Source of the DNA: Flavobacteriales bacterium
GTDB taxonomy: Bacteria > Bacteroidota > Bacteroidia > Flavobacteriales_D > Crocinitomicaceae
Direction: 5' to 3'
DNA length: 62,589 bases
Assembly: GCA_947474675.1 (NCBI GenBank)
Contig: CANJKA010000009.1
Location: forward strand, 1 to 62,589
The translations under genes and the position numbers were made by a program. Shown piece after piece: positions 1-10,700 of this stretch (positions are counted from its first letter, which is position 1; every line of letters starts with the position of its first letter). Under the pieces are notes generated by a model. It was not told the DNA's origin. It made no database searches and saw only the letters and a program-made list of their open reading frames with translations.

Positions 1-738
1 AACACTGTTTTAATAGGTGGGCCTTGTTCTGTAGAATCTGAAGAGCAAATTCGTCAATCAGCTGAATTGTTGGTTTCGTTAGGTTTAAGTACGTTGAGAG
101 GTGGTTGTTATAAGCCAAGAACGAGTCCATATAGTTTCCAAGGGATGGAATTAGAAGGATTAAAATTGTTGGCAAAAATGAGAGAAGAGTTTGGGTTGAA
201 TGTGATTACAGAAGTGAGAGACGCAACGCAAATTGATGAAATAATTGAATATACAGATGTGATTCAAGTTGGTGCAAAAGCAATGTATGATCAAGGAATT
301 CTTCGTGCATGTGCAAAAACAAATAAACCTGTTCTAATTAAAAGAGGATTTGGTTCAACTTTACAAGAATTTGTGCAGGCAGCTGAATTTGTTTTGTCAG
401 GAGGAAATGAAAATGTGATTTTGTGTGAAAGAGGTTTACGTACTTTTGAAACGGGAACGCGTTTTACTTTGGATTTATGTGGTGTAGCTTGGTTGCAAGA
501 ACATACCAATTTACCAATTGTTTTAGATCCTAGTCACGCTATGGGTTATGCTTATGGCGTTCCAAGTTTAGCGAGAGCTTGTGTTGCTATGGGAATAGAT
601 GGTTTGTTAATTGAAGCTCATCCTAATCCAAAAGTAGCGAAATCAGATGCTTCTCAACAATTGAATCATGCTGAATTTACTGCTTTATTAGAAACTCTTC
701 GTCCAGTTGCTTCAAGTGTTGGATATAATATGATATAA
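1..738 (+). CDS. aroF: 3-deoxy-7-phosphoheptulonate (DAHP) synthase, 5'-truncated by the window
   Basis: Condenses phosphoenolpyruvate and erythrose 4-phosphate in the first step of the shikimate pathway (cytosolic). The frame is open from base 1, so the gene begins upstream of the window. Visible family signatures are GGPCSVES at the left edge, KPRTSPYSFQG (metal/PEP site), ILCERGLRTFE and DPSHAMG, which fit the AroA-I-beta (Bacillus/Thermotoga-like) class. KDO8P synthase is a relative, but the KPRTSPYSFQG and ERGLRTFET motifs point to DAHP synthase. The protein ends shortly after the barrel, so no C-terminal chorismate mutase domain is fused here; a fused N-terminal domain cannot be excluded. 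The kdsC-like gene follows 6 nt after the stop, suggesting an operon. Confidence 0.9.
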   Translation, partial: NTVLIGGPCSVESEEQIRQSAELLVSLGLSTLRGGCYKPRTSPYSFQGMELEGLKLLAKMREEFGLNVITEVRDATQIDEIIEYTDVIQVGAKAMYDQGILRACAKTNKPVLIKRGFGSTLQEFVQAAEFVLSGGNENVILCERGLRTFETGTRFTLDLCGVAWLQEHTNLPIVLDPSHAMGYAYGVPSLARACVAMGIDGLLIEAHPNPKVAKSDASQQLNHAEFTALLETLRPVASSVGYNMI

Positions 739-744
739 ATAAAA

Positions 745-1425
745 ATGTTTTTAGAACAAAATATAAAAGGTATTTGCGACAAATATGGAGTCGATTTTTC
801 TGATTTTTTAGCTGATTTAGGAGTTGAAAATGCACTTGAGTTATCCGTTTTTGATTTAGAAGCCGTTTGCGATGAAAATAAAATTGATCTTCATTCTTTA
901 TTATTCAAGCCAATGTTTAAAACCAATTCTTTAAAAGCTAAATTGAAAAACATCAAGCTTTTAGTGTTGGATGTTGATGGTGTAATGACCGATGGAGGGA
1001 TGTATTTTACAGAAAATGGAGACCAAATTAAGAAGTATAATACCAAAGATGGTATGGCAATTATACATTTAACAAAAAAGGATTTTCAAGTGGCAATTAT
1101 TTCATCTGGATTTAAAGATGGAATGGTAAAAACGCGTTCTGAAATGTTAGGAATTCAACATTGTTACGTAGGAAGGTTTAAAAAAATAGATATTTTATCC
1201 GATATTTGTACCCAACTTAGTTTAGAATTAGAAAATGTTGCCATAATTGGAGACGATGTAAATGACTTAGAAATCATTAAAAAAGTTGGTTTTTCAGCCT
1301 GTCCATCAGATGCGATGGATGTTGTGAAAACGAATGTTGACATTATTTTAGCTAAAAAAGGTGGTGAAGGTTGTGTTAGAGAATTTATTGATTCTTATTT
1401 ATTAGCCCAACCATTAGAAAATTGA
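745..1425 (+). CDS. kdsC: KdsC-like HAD phosphatase (3-deoxy-D-manno-octulosonate 8-phosphate phosphatase)
   Basis: HAD-superfamily C0-type phosphatase predicted to dephosphorylate KDO 8-phosphate for LPS core synthesis. The catalytic aspartates are in DVDGVMTDGG (D76 and D78), and the acidic Mg-binding motif GDDVND is at about residues 169-174. At 226 aa it is longer than the usual 170-190 aa KdsC. The extra 65-70 residues are an N-terminal helical segment that looks like a small HTH-type fold rather than part of the HAD core. It lies 6 nt behind the DAHP synthase gene and 24 nt ahead of the dehydrogenase-like gene, so co-transcription is likely. Phosphatase family is certain; the exact substrate is inferred from similarity to the YrbI/KdsC group. 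Confidence 0.85.
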   Translation: MFLEQNIKGICDKYGVDFSDFLADLGVENALELSVFDLEAVCDENKIDLHSLLFKPMFKTNSLKAKLKNIKLLVLDVDGVMTDGGMYFTENGDQIKKYNTKDGMAIIHLTKKDFQVAIISSGFKDGMVKTRSEMLGIQHCYVGRFKKIDILSDICTQLSLELENVAIIGDDVNDLEIIKKVGFSACPSDAMDVVKTNVDIILAKKGGEGCVREFIDSYLLAQPLEN

Positions 1426-1449
1426 TTAGTATAACAGTTATATTTTAGT

Positions 1450-2679
1450 ATGAAAAAGATTAAATTAGGAGTAATAAGAGAAGGAAAAGTTCCACCAGAT
1501 AAACGAGTTCCTCTTTCACCTAAACAATGTAAAATAGTAGAAACAAAATTTTCAAATGTTGAAGTAATTGTTCAGCCAAGCCCTATTCGTTCTTTTAAAG
1601 ATGATGAGTATTTAGCTGAAGGTATTGCTATGTCGGAGGATTTGAGTGATTGTGATATTATAATAGGAGTTAAAGAAGTGAATATTTCGGATTTAATTCC
1701 AAATAAAAAATTCATGTTTTTCTCTCATACAATAAAAAAACAAGCATACAATAGGCCTTTGTTGCAAGCTTTATTGGAAAAGAAAATTCAAATGATCGAT
1801 TATGAAGCATTGAAAGATAAAACAAATAAAAGAATTATTGGTTTTGGTCGGTATGCTGGAATTGTTGGTTGTTACAATGGTTTTAGAACCTTTGGATTAA
1901 AACATAAATTGTTTTCTATTAAAGCGGCTAATGCCTGTTCTTGTAGAAAAGAAGTGGAAGAAGAACTGAAATCAGTAGTTCTTCCTGCAACAACAAAAAT
2001 ACTTTTAACAGGTTACGGTAGAGTAGGACATGGGGCTAGGGAAATACTAGATTTATTGCCAATCAAAGAAGTGACACCTGAAGAATTTTTATCTCAAACT
2101 TTTAATACTCCGGTATATACTCAATTAGAAGTTGAAGATTATTACGGAAGAATAGATGGTTCTGAATTTAATAAAAAAGATTTTTATTCAAATCCAGAAA
2201 ATTATAAATCTACTTTACCTAGATTCTTAAGTGAGACAGATATGTATATTCCATGTCATTTTTGGAACAATGCGTCTCCTTATATTTTAACAAAACAAGA
2301 TTTCAAATCTGAAACAAGTCGTTTATCTGTCGTTGCAGATATTTCATGTGATATTGATGAGCCAATTGGTTGTACAATTCGTTCTAGCACAATTGTAGAT
2401 CCGATTTATGGATACAATCCAATTACAGAAAACGAGGATGATTTCATGAAAGAAGGTGTGATTGCTGTAATGGCAGTTGATAATTTACCATGTGAATTGC
2501 CTTTAGATGCATCTAAGGACTTTGGAGATGAGTTGATTAAACATATATTTCCTGCAATGTTCCAAGAAGATGTTGATGAAATTATTTTAAGAGGAAGTGA
2601 AACGAATTTACAAGGAACGTTAAATCCTCGTTTTGAGTATTTAAGCGATTATGTAAATGGAGTTGTTGAAAAGCATTAA
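1450..2679 (+). CDS. AlaDH/PNT-fold NAD-dependent dehydrogenase (saccharopine dehydrogenase-like)
   Basis: A 409-aa protein with an N-terminal alanine dehydrogenase/transhydrogenase-like domain (GVIREGKVPPDKRVPLSP, residues 6-23) followed by a Rossmann domain (ILLTGYGRVGHGAREIL, about residues 184-200). The FFSHTIKKQ segment, carrying the conserved His of the lysine-forming saccharopine dehydrogenase family, and FGRYAGIVGCYNG are also present. Members in Bacteroidota are usually annotated as alanine dehydrogenase or saccharopine dehydrogenase (NAD, L-lysine forming). The Rossmann part is split by a longer linker than in true alanine dehydrogenase, which favours the saccharopine type. The amino-acid substrate cannot be fixed from sequence. 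It is closely spaced with the transporter downstream (22 nt). Confidence 0.75.
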   Translation: MKKIKLGVIREGKVPPDKRVPLSPKQCKIVETKFSNVEVIVQPSPIRSFKDDEYLAEGIAMSEDLSDCDIIIGVKEVNISDLIPNKKFMFFSHTIKKQAYNRPLLQALLEKKIQMIDYEALKDKTNKRIIGFGRYAGIVGCYNGFRTFGLKHKLFSIKAANACSCRKEVEEELKSVVLPATTKILLTGYGRVGHGAREILDLLPIKEVTPEEFLSQTFNTPVYTQLEVEDYYGRIDGSEFNKKDFYSNPENYKSTLPRFLSETDMYIPCHFWNNASPYILTKQDFKSETSRLSVVADISCDIDEPIGCTIRSSTIVDPIYGYNPITENEDDFMKEGVIAVMAVDNLPCELPLDASKDFGDELIKHIFPAMFQEDVDEIILRGSETNLQGTLNPRFEYLSDYVNGVVEKH

Positions 2680-2701
2680 TACAATTTTCTAAATAAAATA
2701 G

Positions 2702-4036
2702 ATGGAAAAAGGAAATAAGAAAATTATTAGAGGTTGGGTTATGTATGATTGGGCCAATTCTGTTTATAATTTAGTTGTTTCTTCAGCTATTTTCCCTATT
2801 TTTTATGATACGATTACGAAAAAGCGTTACGCTAAAACAATTGGAGTTAAGGATATTGAAGATTTAAAAGAAGGTGCAATTATTTGGGTTGATTTTTTCG
2901 GATTCCATCTTTCCTCATCTGTTTTATTTTCATTAGTTTTAGCTTGTTCGTTTTTAGTTGTTGCATTTCTTTCTCCTGTTTTATCTGGTGTTGCTGATTA
3001 TTCTGGAAACAAAAAAAGATTTCTTCAGTTTTTCTGTTATTTAGGTTCATTATCTTGTATTTCTCTATTTTGGTTTGACGTTTTACCTTTAGAAATAGGT
3101 ATGGTTTCTGTCTTTTTTGCAAGCATTGGTTTTTGGAATAGTTTAGTTTTTTACAATGCTTTTTTACCTGAAATTGCTGAAGTTGAAGATCATGATAGAA
3201 TTTCAGCCAAAGGATTTATTATGGGGTATTTTGGCTCAATGCTTTTACTGATATTATGTTTAGTTTGGATTCAAGTTTTTCATCAGGAGGCTAAATATTG
3301 TTTCTTGTTTGTTGGTATATGGTGGATGGGGTTTAGTCAGTTTACTTATAGAGTTTTACCTCATAATGTTTATAATAAAAAACCTGAAAAAGGAATTATT
3401 TGGAGAGGTTTAGTTGAATTAAAAGAAGTATATAAAGTTTTTAAAAAAACACATCGATTAAAAAGGTATTTAACGTCATTTTTCTTTTTCAACACTGGAG
3501 TTCAAACTGTAATGTTGATGGCAACAATTTTCGCAAATAAAGAAATTAATTGGCCAGAAGGAAGCGGCAGTTCAGGTTTAATTACGGCAATTCTTTTAAT
3601 TCAAATATTGGGTGCTGCTGGTGCTTTTATGATGTCAAAATTGTCTAATAAAATAGGAAATGTAAAAACATTAATTATTTCTGTTTTTATATGGGTGCTA
3701 CTTTGTTTTTATGCATTTATAATCAAAGAGCCGGTTGAATTCTATCTTTTAGCTTCTTGTGTCGGGTTGGTTATGGGAGGTGTTCAAGCTATCGGAAGAT
3801 CAACTTATTCGAAGTTTTTACCTGAAACTACAGATCATGCAAGTTATTTCTCTTTTTACGACGTAACTGAGAAATTAGGAATTGTTCTTGGTTTAGTTTT
3901 CTTCGCTGTAATGGAGATGCTTACAGGTTCAATTCGGTATTCAATTATATCGGTTGCTTTCTTCTTTATTGTTGGTTTAATTATGCTAATTCGTGTTCCA
4001 AAAGAAGAAATTGAATTAGAAAAAAGTGAACATTGA
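2702..4036 (+). CDS. UMF1/Atg22-type major facilitator transporter
   Basis: A 444-aa integral membrane protein with about 12 hydrophobic segments. The N-terminal GWVMYDWANSVYNLVV signature is typical of the UMF1 (Unknown Major Facilitator 1) group related to yeast vacuolar Atg22 amino-acid effluxers. A central cytoplasmic linker (about residues 220-255, charged, NVYNKKPEKG) separates two 6-TM halves. The GVQAIGRSTYSKFLPE segment in the second half matches family architecture. It follows the dehydrogenase-like gene by 22 nt on the same strand. The substrate is unknown; export of an amino acid or metabolite is inferred from family only. Confidence 0.8.
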   Translation: MEKGNKKIIRGWVMYDWANSVYNLVVSSAIFPIFYDTITKKRYAKTIGVKDIEDLKEGAIIWVDFFGFHLSSSVLFSLVLACSFLVVAFLSPVLSGVADYSGNKKRFLQFFCYLGSLSCISLFWFDVLPLEIGMVSVFFASIGFWNSLVFYNAFLPEIAEVEDHDRISAKGFIMGYFGSMLLLILCLVWIQVFHQEAKYCFLFVGIWWMGFSQFTYRVLPHNVYNKKPEKGIIWRGLVELKEVYKVFKKTHRLKRYLTSFFFFNTGVQTVMLMATIFANKEINWPEGSGSSGLITAILLIQILGAAGAFMMSKLSNKIGNVKTLIISVFIWVLLCFYAFIIKEPVEFYLLASCVGLVMGGVQAIGRSTYSKFLPETTDHASYFSFYDVTEKLGIVLGLVFFAVMEMLTGSIRYSIISVAFFFIVGLIMLIRVPKEEIELEKSEH

Positions 4037-4196
4037 TATCAATTTATTGTGAAAGCTTTGTTTGATTGGATAGTTAACAAATCAAATGGTAAACTGACCT
4101 ATCATTTAATTATTTATTTCTTTTTGATTTTATTGATTTCTATTTCCTTCTTCCTTTTTATTTAAAAATCAGGTTTATGTTGTATTACCTGAATAA

Positions 4197-5084
4197 TTAT
4201 TTTTTTGAAAGATGTACTTTTTCTAAAAATTCATACGCTTCTTGAATTTTAAGAAATCGTTCTTTTGCTATATTTACCATGTCTGGGCCTGCTTTTTCAA
4301 ATTTATCAGGGTGATTTAACATGGCTAATTTTCGATATGCTTTCTTTATTTCTTCAAATGTGGAGGTGGAAGGTATTTCCAAAATGGTACAATAAGTTTC
4401 CATTTTAGCTTTTGTTCTTCTTTCGTTATTGGTAATAGATTTTCTTTCTTCTTGTTCCTTTTTACTTTCTTCATGTCTTGTAAACATGGCGATAATTGAA
4501 TCTAGATCTTTTGTTTCTAATTTTAAAAGTTCTTGAATTTCGACTAATAATTCATGTTCTTTTTTAGATAAATTACCGTCTACCATTGATATTCCGGCTA
4601 AAAAATAAAGTATATTTATTCGTTCTTGATTAGATGGAATTTTCTTATTTATCCAAAAACAAACGCTTTCATTTGTACAATGATTTTTTAAATGATGTGA
4701 AAATAATGCAGGAAAATATTGACTACTAGAAGTGAATTTTTTGTAGAAGTATTTTTTAATAAATATAATTTTTTGAGGAAAATCAGTCCTGTCTTTAAAC
4801 AACATTGTAACAGTTAATGAAATTGTGGCTTCCATTAAGTTTTTATCATTTAAAGGTGAAAATTTATTAAAAGTTTTTTTCTCAATATTTTCAAATAAAG
4901 TTGAATTATTGAATTTTTCTTTACCATACTTTGTATTTTCTTCTGAATTGTATATAGTTGCGTCATCATTAAAAATTCTATTTAGAATAATTAATACGAT
5001 AACAACAAGAAAAAATGTATAATTACCAGAACTTTCTTTTAAAAAGAAAAAAAGTAAAGGTAAAAAAGTGTTGGTTAGAAGCAT
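4197..5084 (-). CDS. Membrane-anchored J-domain (DjlA/TerB-like) co-chaperone
   Basis: A 295-aa protein with a hydrophobic N-terminal anchor (about residues 2-37), a central helical region resembling the TerB/DjlA tellurite-resistance fold (about residues 160-205, with AGISMVDGNLSKKEHEL), a charged linker, and a C-terminal J domain (residues 228-293) carrying the HPD tripeptide in LNHPDKF. J domains stimulate DnaK ATPase. The anchor-TerB-J order is that of DjlA, which faces the cytoplasm. It is convergent with the UMF1 transporter and lies downstream of gcvT on the same strand, separated by a hairpin terminator. The client protein is unknown. Confidence 0.7.
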   Translation of the reverse strand: MLLTNTFLPLLFFFLKESSGNYTFFLVVIVLIILNRIFNDDATIYNSEENTKYGKEKFNNSTLFENIEKKTFNKFSPLNDKNLMEATISLTVTMLFKDRTDFPQKIIFIKKYFYKKFTSSSQYFPALFSHHLKNHCTNESVCFWINKKIPSNQERINILYFLAGISMVDGNLSKKEHELLVEIQELLKLETKDLDSIIAMFTRHEESKKEQEERKSITNNERRTKAKMETYCTILEIPSTSTFEEIKKAYRKLAMLNHPDKFEKAGPDMVNIAKERFLKIQEAYEFLEKVHLSKK

Positions 5085-5132
5085 TTTAAAGTTTTATACT
5101 AGAAGTAACTTCTAGATTTCAAAAGTATAAAA

Positions 5133-5160
5133 AAAAGCCTCAACAATTGTCAAGGCTTTT
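5133..5160 (-). terminator. Intrinsic terminator downstream of gcvT
   Basis: An 8-bp inverted repeat, AAAAGCCT and AGGCTTTT, with a 12-nt spacer. Read on the minus strand the hairpin is followed by a run of T residues (about 5125-5132), so it can terminate gcvT transcription before the J-domain gene. Confidence 0.6.
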
Positions 5161-5286
5161 GAGATTCAAGATTATTTTAGACTCAAGATTAAAAGACTCA
5201 AGACTATAAGACTTACTCTTGATAATTTTTACACAGTTCATCAGTCTAAGAGCGAAGCGATCTAATGTCTTGCAGTCTTGTGTCTA
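5161..5286. repeat. Inverted array of 7-bp words (AGACTCA / GTCTTGN family)
   Basis: The left arm repeats words such as AGATTCA, AGACTCA and AGACTTA with 7-bp phasing. The right arm carries the complementary words GTCTTGC, AGTCTTG and TGTCT. The 19-nt stretch at 5267-5285 recurs exactly at 46071-46089. The array reaches into the last codons of gcvT. It is non-coding; function unknown. Confidence 0.6.
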
Positions 5287-6366
5287 TTTTTTATAAAAAG
5301 GTAATTTAACAATTTTTGCTTTCACTCCTTTATCACGAATTTCAATAAAGATTTCAGAATCAAGAGCAGCATTATCAATTGTTACATATCCCAATCCAAT
5401 TCCAATTTTCATACTTGGTGACATTGTTCCAGAATTCACTTTTCCGATTACAGTTCCTTCTGCATCAACGATTGGGTAATCATGTCTAGGAATTCCTCTA
5501 TCGATCATTTCGAAAGCTACTAATTTACGAGTAACACCTTCTTCTTTTTGTTTTTTCAAGAATTCAGAATCAGTAAAGTCTTTTGTGAATTTAGTTATCC
5601 ATCCTAATCCAGCTTCTAAAGGAGAAGTTGTATCGTCAATGTCGTTTCCATATAGACAGAATCCCATTTCTAAACGCAAAGTATCTCTTGCTGCTAATCC
5701 AATTGGTTTAATTCCAAAAGATTTACCCGCTTCAAAAACACGATCCCAAACTTGTTCTGCATCTTTGTTTTTTATATAAATTTCAAATCCTCCTGAACCA
5801 GTGTAACCTGTAGCAGAAATCATTACATTTTCAATTCCAGCAAAAGTTCCGTATTGAAAAGTGTAATAAACCATATCTTTCAAATTAACGTCTGTCAAAG
5901 ATTGCATAGCTTCAGCAGCTTTTGGACCTTGAATGGCTAATAATGAATATTCGTCAGAAAGGTTTTCCATTTCAACACCTAAATCATTCAAAGAAGAAAT
6001 CCAATTCCAATCTTTTTCAATGTTTGAAGCATTTACAACGATAAAATATTCTTCAGAATTTACTTTGTATATAATTAAATCATCAACTATTCCTCCTTTA
6101 CCATTAGGCATACAAGAATATTGAGCTTTACCATCTACTAATACAGATGCGTCGTTTGAAGCAAATTTTTGAATTAATGCCAATGCATTAGGTCCTCTTA
6201 AAACAAACTCTCCCATATGAGAAACATCAAAAACTCCAACAGCATTTCTTACTGTTTCATGTTCTATCGTTACACCTTCATATTGAACAGGCATATTATA
6301 ACCAGCAAAAGGAACCATTTTACCTCCTAAAGCAATGTGTTTATCAACTAAAGCAATGTTTTTCAT
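5284..6366 (-). CDS. gcvT: Aminomethyltransferase, glycine cleavage system T protein
   Basis: Transfers the methylene group from the aminomethyl-lipoyl arm of GcvH to tetrahydrofolate, releasing ammonia. The protein has the full GcvT fold: [17 protein letters not shown] near the N-terminus, the [15 protein letters not shown] motif, the NASNIEKD folate region, [12 protein letters not shown] and the C-terminal barrel ([16 protein letters not shown]). I place the start at the ATG at 6366 (360 aa), because the in-frame upstream candidate at 6387 is TTG and adds seven residues outside the conserved start. gcvH and gcvP are not in the window. No glycine riboswitch-like structure is visible upstream. 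Confidence 0.93.
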   Translation of the reverse strand: MKNIALVDKHIALGGKMVPFAGYNMPVQYEGVTIEHETVRNAVGVFDVSHMGEFVLRGPNALALIQKFASNDASVLVDGKAQYSCMPNGKGGIVDDLIIYKVNSEEYFIVVNASNIEKDWNWISSLNDLGVEMENLSDEYSLLAIQGPKAAEAMQSLTDVNLKDMVYYTFQYGTFAGIENVMISATGYTGSGGFEIYIKNKDAEQVWDRVFEAGKSFGIKPIGLAARDTLRLEMGFCLYGNDIDDTTSPLEAGLGWITKFTKDFTDSEFLKKQKEEGVTRKLVAFEMIDRGIPRHDYPIVDAEGTVIGKVNSGTMSPSMKIGIGLGYVTIDNAALDSEIFIEIRDKGVKAKIVKLPFYKK

Positions 6367-6478
6367 TTTTCTAAATTTATTTTTCAAAAGTAGGAATTTA
6401 ATTTCAGTTTTGAACGCAGAAGCACGATTTCTATCAGATGAATGTTTTGATGTTAAATATTAAAACTTATTTTGAACG

Positions 6479-7618
6479 TTAATTTAAAAGTTTCGCCACT
6501 TCAATCCCCACCAATGAACCGATTGCAACTCCCATTCCACCCATTCTAACACCAACTGCAACATTGGGATGTATTTTTTGAATAATTGGTTTTTTTGTTG
6601 CGCCAACTCCCATTATACCTGACCATGTATGATCAATTTCGTATTTAGTCCTTGGAAGAATAACTGTTTTCATTAATTCTTTTAAGGCATTTTGAATTTG
6701 GTCTGTTTGAGCTATTTCTGTCGTAGTTTCTCCTTCAAAATTTAAATTTCGTCCACCACCTAAAAGAATTCGATTGTGAATATTTCTGAAATAATAATAT
6801 CCTTGTTGATAATGAAAAGTGCCTTTTAATTGTAAGTTTTCAATAGGTTTGGTTATTATTACTTGAGCACGAGCAGGTTGAACATCTTCGTTAGGCAGAA
6901 ATTGTTTCGCAAATCCATTGGTGCAAATCGCGACTTTATTTGCTTTAAGTTCACCAAAAGTAGTTTCTAAAACAACCTTATTATCTGTAGATTCTAACGA
7001 TTTAATTTCAATTCCAAATAAACATTTAATTCCTTTTTCAATGGCTAATTGATGAAATTTATCGATCATCTGTCCAGTGTTAATTTGACCTTCTAAACGG
7101 TTGTAAAAACTAGTATTAACACTATTGAAACCGAATTTTTCGCTAACCTTCGAGTCAATTGAATAAATATTTTTTTCACCTGTTATTTCAAAAGATTTTT
7201 GATTTAAATAATCGATTTTATCTTTAGTCAAAAACGCTTGGCTTTCTTCCTTATCAGTAATTAAATCCCATGAGCCATTGATCTGTAAATCTAAATTTTC
7301 AATTCCGATAATACTTTTAAGATTTTTTAATCCTTCCCATCTCATAGCAACTGTTTCCCAAACATCTTTTTCAGGAATTTTTGACAAGTCATCCACTAAT
7401 TCTGTTGCACTTCCAAAACAAGCAAAACCAGCATTTTTACTACTTGCACCGGTAGGTAAAAATCCTCTTTCAACAATTAAAACTTTTGAACTTGGATTCA
7501 ATTTTTTCATCTCTAAAGCTGTGCTATATCCAACAATTCCAGCTCCTATTATTAAAAAATCAACACTACCCATGTAAGTATTTAATTCCCAGTAACTTAA
7601 TTGATTTATATTTACCAT
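6479..7618 (-). CDS. DAO-family FAD-dependent oxidoreductase (glycine oxidase-like)
   Basis: A 379-aa flavoenzyme with the dinucleotide-binding motif FLIIGAGIVGYSTALEM (about residues 22-38), an FAD motif ERGFLPTGASSKNAGFACFG, and a C-terminal GGMGVAIGSLVG segment typical of D-amino-acid oxidase/glycine oxidase-like proteins. The start at 7618 keeps the LSYWELNTY lead-in that many Bacteroidota homologues have before the Rossmann fold. It sits about 110 bp upstream of gcvT on the same strand; a link to glycine or sarcosine catabolism is inference from position. It is divergent from the large exported TPR gene. Confidence 0.8.
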   Translation of the reverse strand: MVNINQLSYWELNTYMGSVDFLIIGAGIVGYSTALEMKKLNPSSKVLIVERGFLPTGASSKNAGFACFGSATELVDDLSKIPEKDVWETVAMRWEGLKNLKSIIGIENLDLQINGSWDLITDKEESQAFLTKDKIDYLNQKSFEITGEKNIYSIDSKVSEKFGFNSVNTSFYNRLEGQINTGQMIDKFHQLAIEKGIKCLFGIEIKSLESTDNKVVLETTFGELKANKVAICTNGFAKQFLPNEDVQPARAQVIITKPIENLQLKGTFHYQQGYYYFRNIHNRILLGGGRNLNFEGETTTEIAQTDQIQNALKELMKTVILPRTKYEIDHTWSGIMGVGATKKPIIQKIHPNVAVGVRMGGMGVAIGSLVGIEVAKLLN

Positions 7619-7747
7619 TTTAAATGTGTGTTTTGTAAAGTATTTTTACGATATTTGTAAGTTATTGAACTTTATGTAAAAAAGTTTATACAAAATTAAA
7701 CCAATTCTGTAACAAGATGTACAGAACGCCGTTTAAAATTAATAGAT

Positions 7748-10700
7748 ATGAAAATAATTTTATTTATAAGCGCTTTTTTGATCTCTTTTGTTGGGGTTTC
7801 ACAGGATATAACTTTTAATTTTGGTGGAAAAATAACAAATAGTGATACAGGGGATAAACCTGAAGCAGGAGTAACTGTTGTTTGTTTGGTTAATGGAAAG
7901 ACTATTTCGACTACTTCCACAGGATCCAATGGTTCATATAAATTATCTGCTACTAGTCCTGTTGGAAGTATTTTTACAGTTGTTTTTAGTAAGCCTGGCT
8001 TGGTAAGTAAACGTGTTGTATTTAATACAACAAAAATGAATCCTGAAGATATGATCACTGGAGGAAAGCAAGATATGGCTCTTCCAGGAGTTTTGTTTGG
8101 AGAAAGACCAGGTGTAGATTTGTCATTTTTGGAGACCGAACCAGTTGCTACTTCTAATTGGAGTGAAGATGATGGAGCTTTTATTTTTGATATGGTAGCT
8201 ATAGCTAAGACAAAGAAAAAAATTGCAGATGCCTTAGCTGCTGGAGGTAAACCAGATGATACAGAAGTAAAATACAAAGCTGCAATTGATGCAGGAGCGG
8301 TTTTAGCATCACAAAAAAAATACGAGGAAGCAATTGCAAAATATGAAGCAGCCCAATTAATCAAACCCAAAGAAACACTTCCAACTACTAAAATTGCTGA
8401 ATTAGATAAACTTATTGCAGCTGAAAATAATGCAAGTGCAGCAAGTGCTCAATTAGAAACAGAATACAAAAACTTAATTTCTGCAGCTGATAATTTAAGA
8501 AATCAAAAGAAATATACGGAGGCTACTGCTAAGTATAATGAGGCTTTAAAGAAAAAATCTGATCCATATCCAACAGGTGAGATTAATAAAATGAAAGTTT
8601 TATTAGATGCTCAAAAAGCGGAAGAACTGAAGTTAGCTCAATTTGAAGCTTTGAAAAAAGAAGGAATGGATTTAGCAACAACTAAAAAATGGAATGAGGC
8701 CAAAACTAAATTAAATGCGGCACTTGCTTTAAAAGCTGATCCAATAATTACGGCGAAAATCAAAGAAATTGATACTGAATTAGGGAGGCTAGAGGCTGAT
8801 AAAGCTAAAACAGCAAAGTACGATTTATTAATGTCAACAGCTGATGGATTGTTAGCTTCTGGTAAATTAGATGAAGCGAAAGCTAAATATATGGAAGCTT
8901 CTGTATTGGAAGCAACTCAAACCTTACCCAAAACAAAAATCCTTGAAGTAAATAATTTAATTGCTAAAAAAGCTAAAACAGATAAATTAATTTTAGAAGG
9001 AAATACAGCTTTTGCAAAGAGTGACTGGGCAGGTTCAAAAGCTAAATTTGAAGAAGTTTTAACAGTAGATGTTACCAATGAAGTTGCAAAAGCAAAATTA
9101 AAAGAAATTAATGCAAAATTAGATGCAAGCAAAGGAGAAGCTGAAAAAATAGCACAATTTGAAGCATTGAAAAAAGAAGGCTTGGCTTTGGCGACAGCGA
9201 AAAAATATCCGGAAGCAAAAAATAAATTACAGCAAGCGATTGATATGAAGCCTGATGCTGCTATTTCTTTAAAAATTAAAGAAATAGACGATTTGTTAAA
9301 AGCTAATCAGTCTCAAGCTGCATTGGAGGAAGACTATAAAAAATTGATAAGTGAAGCTTCTTTGCTAGAAAGTGCTAAAAATTATGATGGGGCAATTGCT
9401 AAATACAAAGAGGCACAAGTAAAAAAACCATTAGAAGCATTACCTAAAACTAAGATAACTGAATTAGGGAAATTAAAAGCAGCAGCAGCTAATTCTACTC
9501 AAGCAGACGCAGCTAAAACTGCTTTATATAATAATCACATGGCAAGTGGTGCAAAGAATTTTGCCGCTAAAAAGTATGAAGTTGCTTTAACTGATTTTCA
9601 AAATGCTTTATCTGTTAAACCATCTGATTCACCAGCACAAAGTAAAATTTCTGAAACTCAACAGATTCTTGATAATTTAGCAAATGCAAACAATAAAAAT
9701 GCGGAAGCAAAAAAACAATTTGATAAAATAATGGCGGAAGCCAAGAAAAAATTTGATTCGAAAGTTTATGGTGAAGCAAAAACGTTATACGAAAGTGCTT
9801 TAGCAATTGTCAGTACAGATGCATTTGCATTAAAGCAAGTTGTTGAGTGTGAAAAATTAGGGAAAAAGCAAATAGGAGATGAAGAAAATGCTGCTTTCAA
9901 TAAAATCATAGCCGTAGCTGATAAAAAGTTCAACGAAAAAGATTATTTGAAAGCTAAAGAATATTATGAGAGAGTCTTAGTGTTTAGAACTAATGACCCT
10001 TATTCACTAGCTCAAATTGATAAAATAAATAAATTGTTGAATCCTACTCCTGTGGTTCAAGATATTCAGCCTGAAAAATTACAAGATTTAGGGATTCCTT
10101 TTAAAGAGGATGATGAAGCGGCTCAGATTGCTTTGAACAAAGCTAATTTAGAAAGAGAAAATGTAAAGACGATTGCTTTAAGAGAAGGTGTTGATTTAGT
10201 GAATACTCATTTAGATGAAAAATATTCTCAAAAAGAAGAGCAACATCTTAAAACAAACGAAGAAGTTGAAAGAATAAACAAAAGTATAAGCGATAACGCT
10301 GATAACAAAAGTGAAAGTCATCAAGATGTTATTGAGTTAATTGAATTAGAAGTTAAAAAACATGAAGAAAAATCTGTTGAAGATAATCTTGTTGAAGATA
10401 AAACTCATCAAGATTTACAAGCAACCATGCATTCAGCTAAAGTTGAAAATTCTGAATATTTTCTTGAAAAACAAGAAGCTTATCACGATAAAGCAACTTT
10501 ATCGGCTGAACAGATAGCAAGTCACTATGATGACGGGGTTGATTTAACTGAGAAGTATGATGATAAAAATATCGTTTCCAGTGAATCAATAATTGAAATT
10601 GAAAATACGATTATAGAAAAACAAATTTCAGATGATGAATCAAGAACTTTGGTTGAAGAAACAATCAGTAATGCTATAACCCAAATAAATGATCAAGACA

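Noticed and set aside
1..738. KDO8P synthase (kdsA) instead of DAHP synthase, because kdsC follows
   Set aside because: The KPRTSPYSFQG, ILCERGLRTFET and DPSHAMG motifs are those of DAHP synthase.
4037..4196. Hairpin TTTGATT/AATCAAA after the UMF1 transporter gene
   Set aside because: The 7-bp stem has no following T-run in either direction; too weak to call a terminator.
6367..6478. Glycine riboswitch upstream of gcvT
   Set aside because: The 112-bp leader is too short and AT-rich and shows no paired aptamer structure.
7696..8370. 224-codon minus-strand ORF
   Set aside because: It overlaps the signal peptide and first domain of the large plus-strand TPR protein. Its residue composition (Ala/Ser/Phe-rich) is that of an antisense shadow, with no domain signature.
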